DNA from: Desulfobacterales bacterium
GTDB taxonomy: Bacteria > Desulfobacterota > Desulfobacteria > Desulfobacterales > ETH-SRB1
Direction: 5' to 3'
Assembly: GCA_030017395.1 (NCBI GenBank)
Contig: JASEIZ010000038.1
Span: 1 to 13,075, forward strand
Length of the DNA stretch: 13,075 bases
Positions 12,979 through 13,075 of the stretch are shown one piece after another. The translations under genes were made by a program, and so were the position numbers. Under the pieces are notes generated by a model. It ran no database searches, had not been told where the DNA came from, and saw nothing but the letters and a program-made list of their open reading frames with translations. Numbering within the stretch: position 1 is the first letter of the stretch; each line of letters begins with the position of its first letter.

Positions 12979-13075
12979 TAGTTCACCGCCCGCTTCGCTC
13001 AAGACGCAGAGGACGCAAAGGTTGTTTTTTTATTGCTTTCCGTCGCGCAGCGCAGGCGCTCTCGCCGTGATAGCG
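12979..13075. repeat. Terminal intergenic stretch with GCAGAGGACGCAAAGG repeat
   Basis: After the oxidoreductase stop lies CACCGCCCGCTTCGCTCAAG followed by ACGCAGAGGACGCAAAGG (about 12984-13020), another variant of the heptad-like repeats seen at 982, 8671 and 11854. Then comes TTGTTTTTTTATTGC and a GC-rich palindromic segment (CGCGCAGCGCAGGCGC). The window ends before any next gene; lpxB would be expected further right. Confidence 0.45.

Noticed and set aside
12564..12986. Minus-strand frame of 140 codons opposite the oxidoreductase
   Set aside because: It overlaps a well-supported gene and has no start signals or motifs.

Overview
The window looks like a chromosomal segment of a Gram-negative, moderately AT-rich bacterium. 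The best guess is a Desulfobacterota (former Deltaproteobacteria) lineage. This rests on an LpxI-type lipid A cluster, a periplasmic Skp chaperone, and intergenic repeats of the 'cttcgtgttcttcgtgg', 'ctctgtg' and 'cgtcattccgg' kinds that I associate with such genomes. The assignment is inference; no rRNA or marker comparison was possible.

Left part (1-5930): an incomplete RNase D gene runs leftward off the window edge. It is divergent from a complete threonyl-tRNA synthetase gene (thrS). After thrS comes a GC-rich repeat block, then a predicted outer-membrane lipoprotein, a short decayed copy of the thrS 3' end, a small secreted protein with internal repeats, a terminator-like hairpin, and a PP-loop (ThiI/MnmA-like) RNA-thiolation-type enzyme with an apparent RNA-binding C-terminus.

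Middle (5911-7658): rlmN lies on the minus strand, tail-to-tail with the PP-loop gene and overlapping it by 20 bp. A divergent intergenic region with a strong palindrome separates it from a YigI/PaaI-like hotdog thioesterase.

Right part (7925-12978): the envelope and lipid A block skp - lpxD - fabZ - lpxA - lpxI - Gfo/Idh oxidoreductase, all on the plus strand. LpxA and LpxD perform the two acylations of UDP-GlcNAc. FabZ consumes the same 3-hydroxyacyl-ACP pool. LpxI cleaves UDP-2,3-diacylglucosamine to lipid X. The Gfo/Idh enzyme sits where lpxB would be expected and may feed a modified sugar into the pathway. bamA, which often precedes skp, is not in the window, and lpxB is not reached before the right edge.

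The protein genes are mostly ordinary. The unusual content is between them: nearly every intergenic gap carries a repeat or palindromic element. One is a 117-bp element with terminal inverted repeats and a perfect 8-bp flanking direct repeat; another is a relic of a second thrS. I found no convincing previously undescribed multi-gene system.
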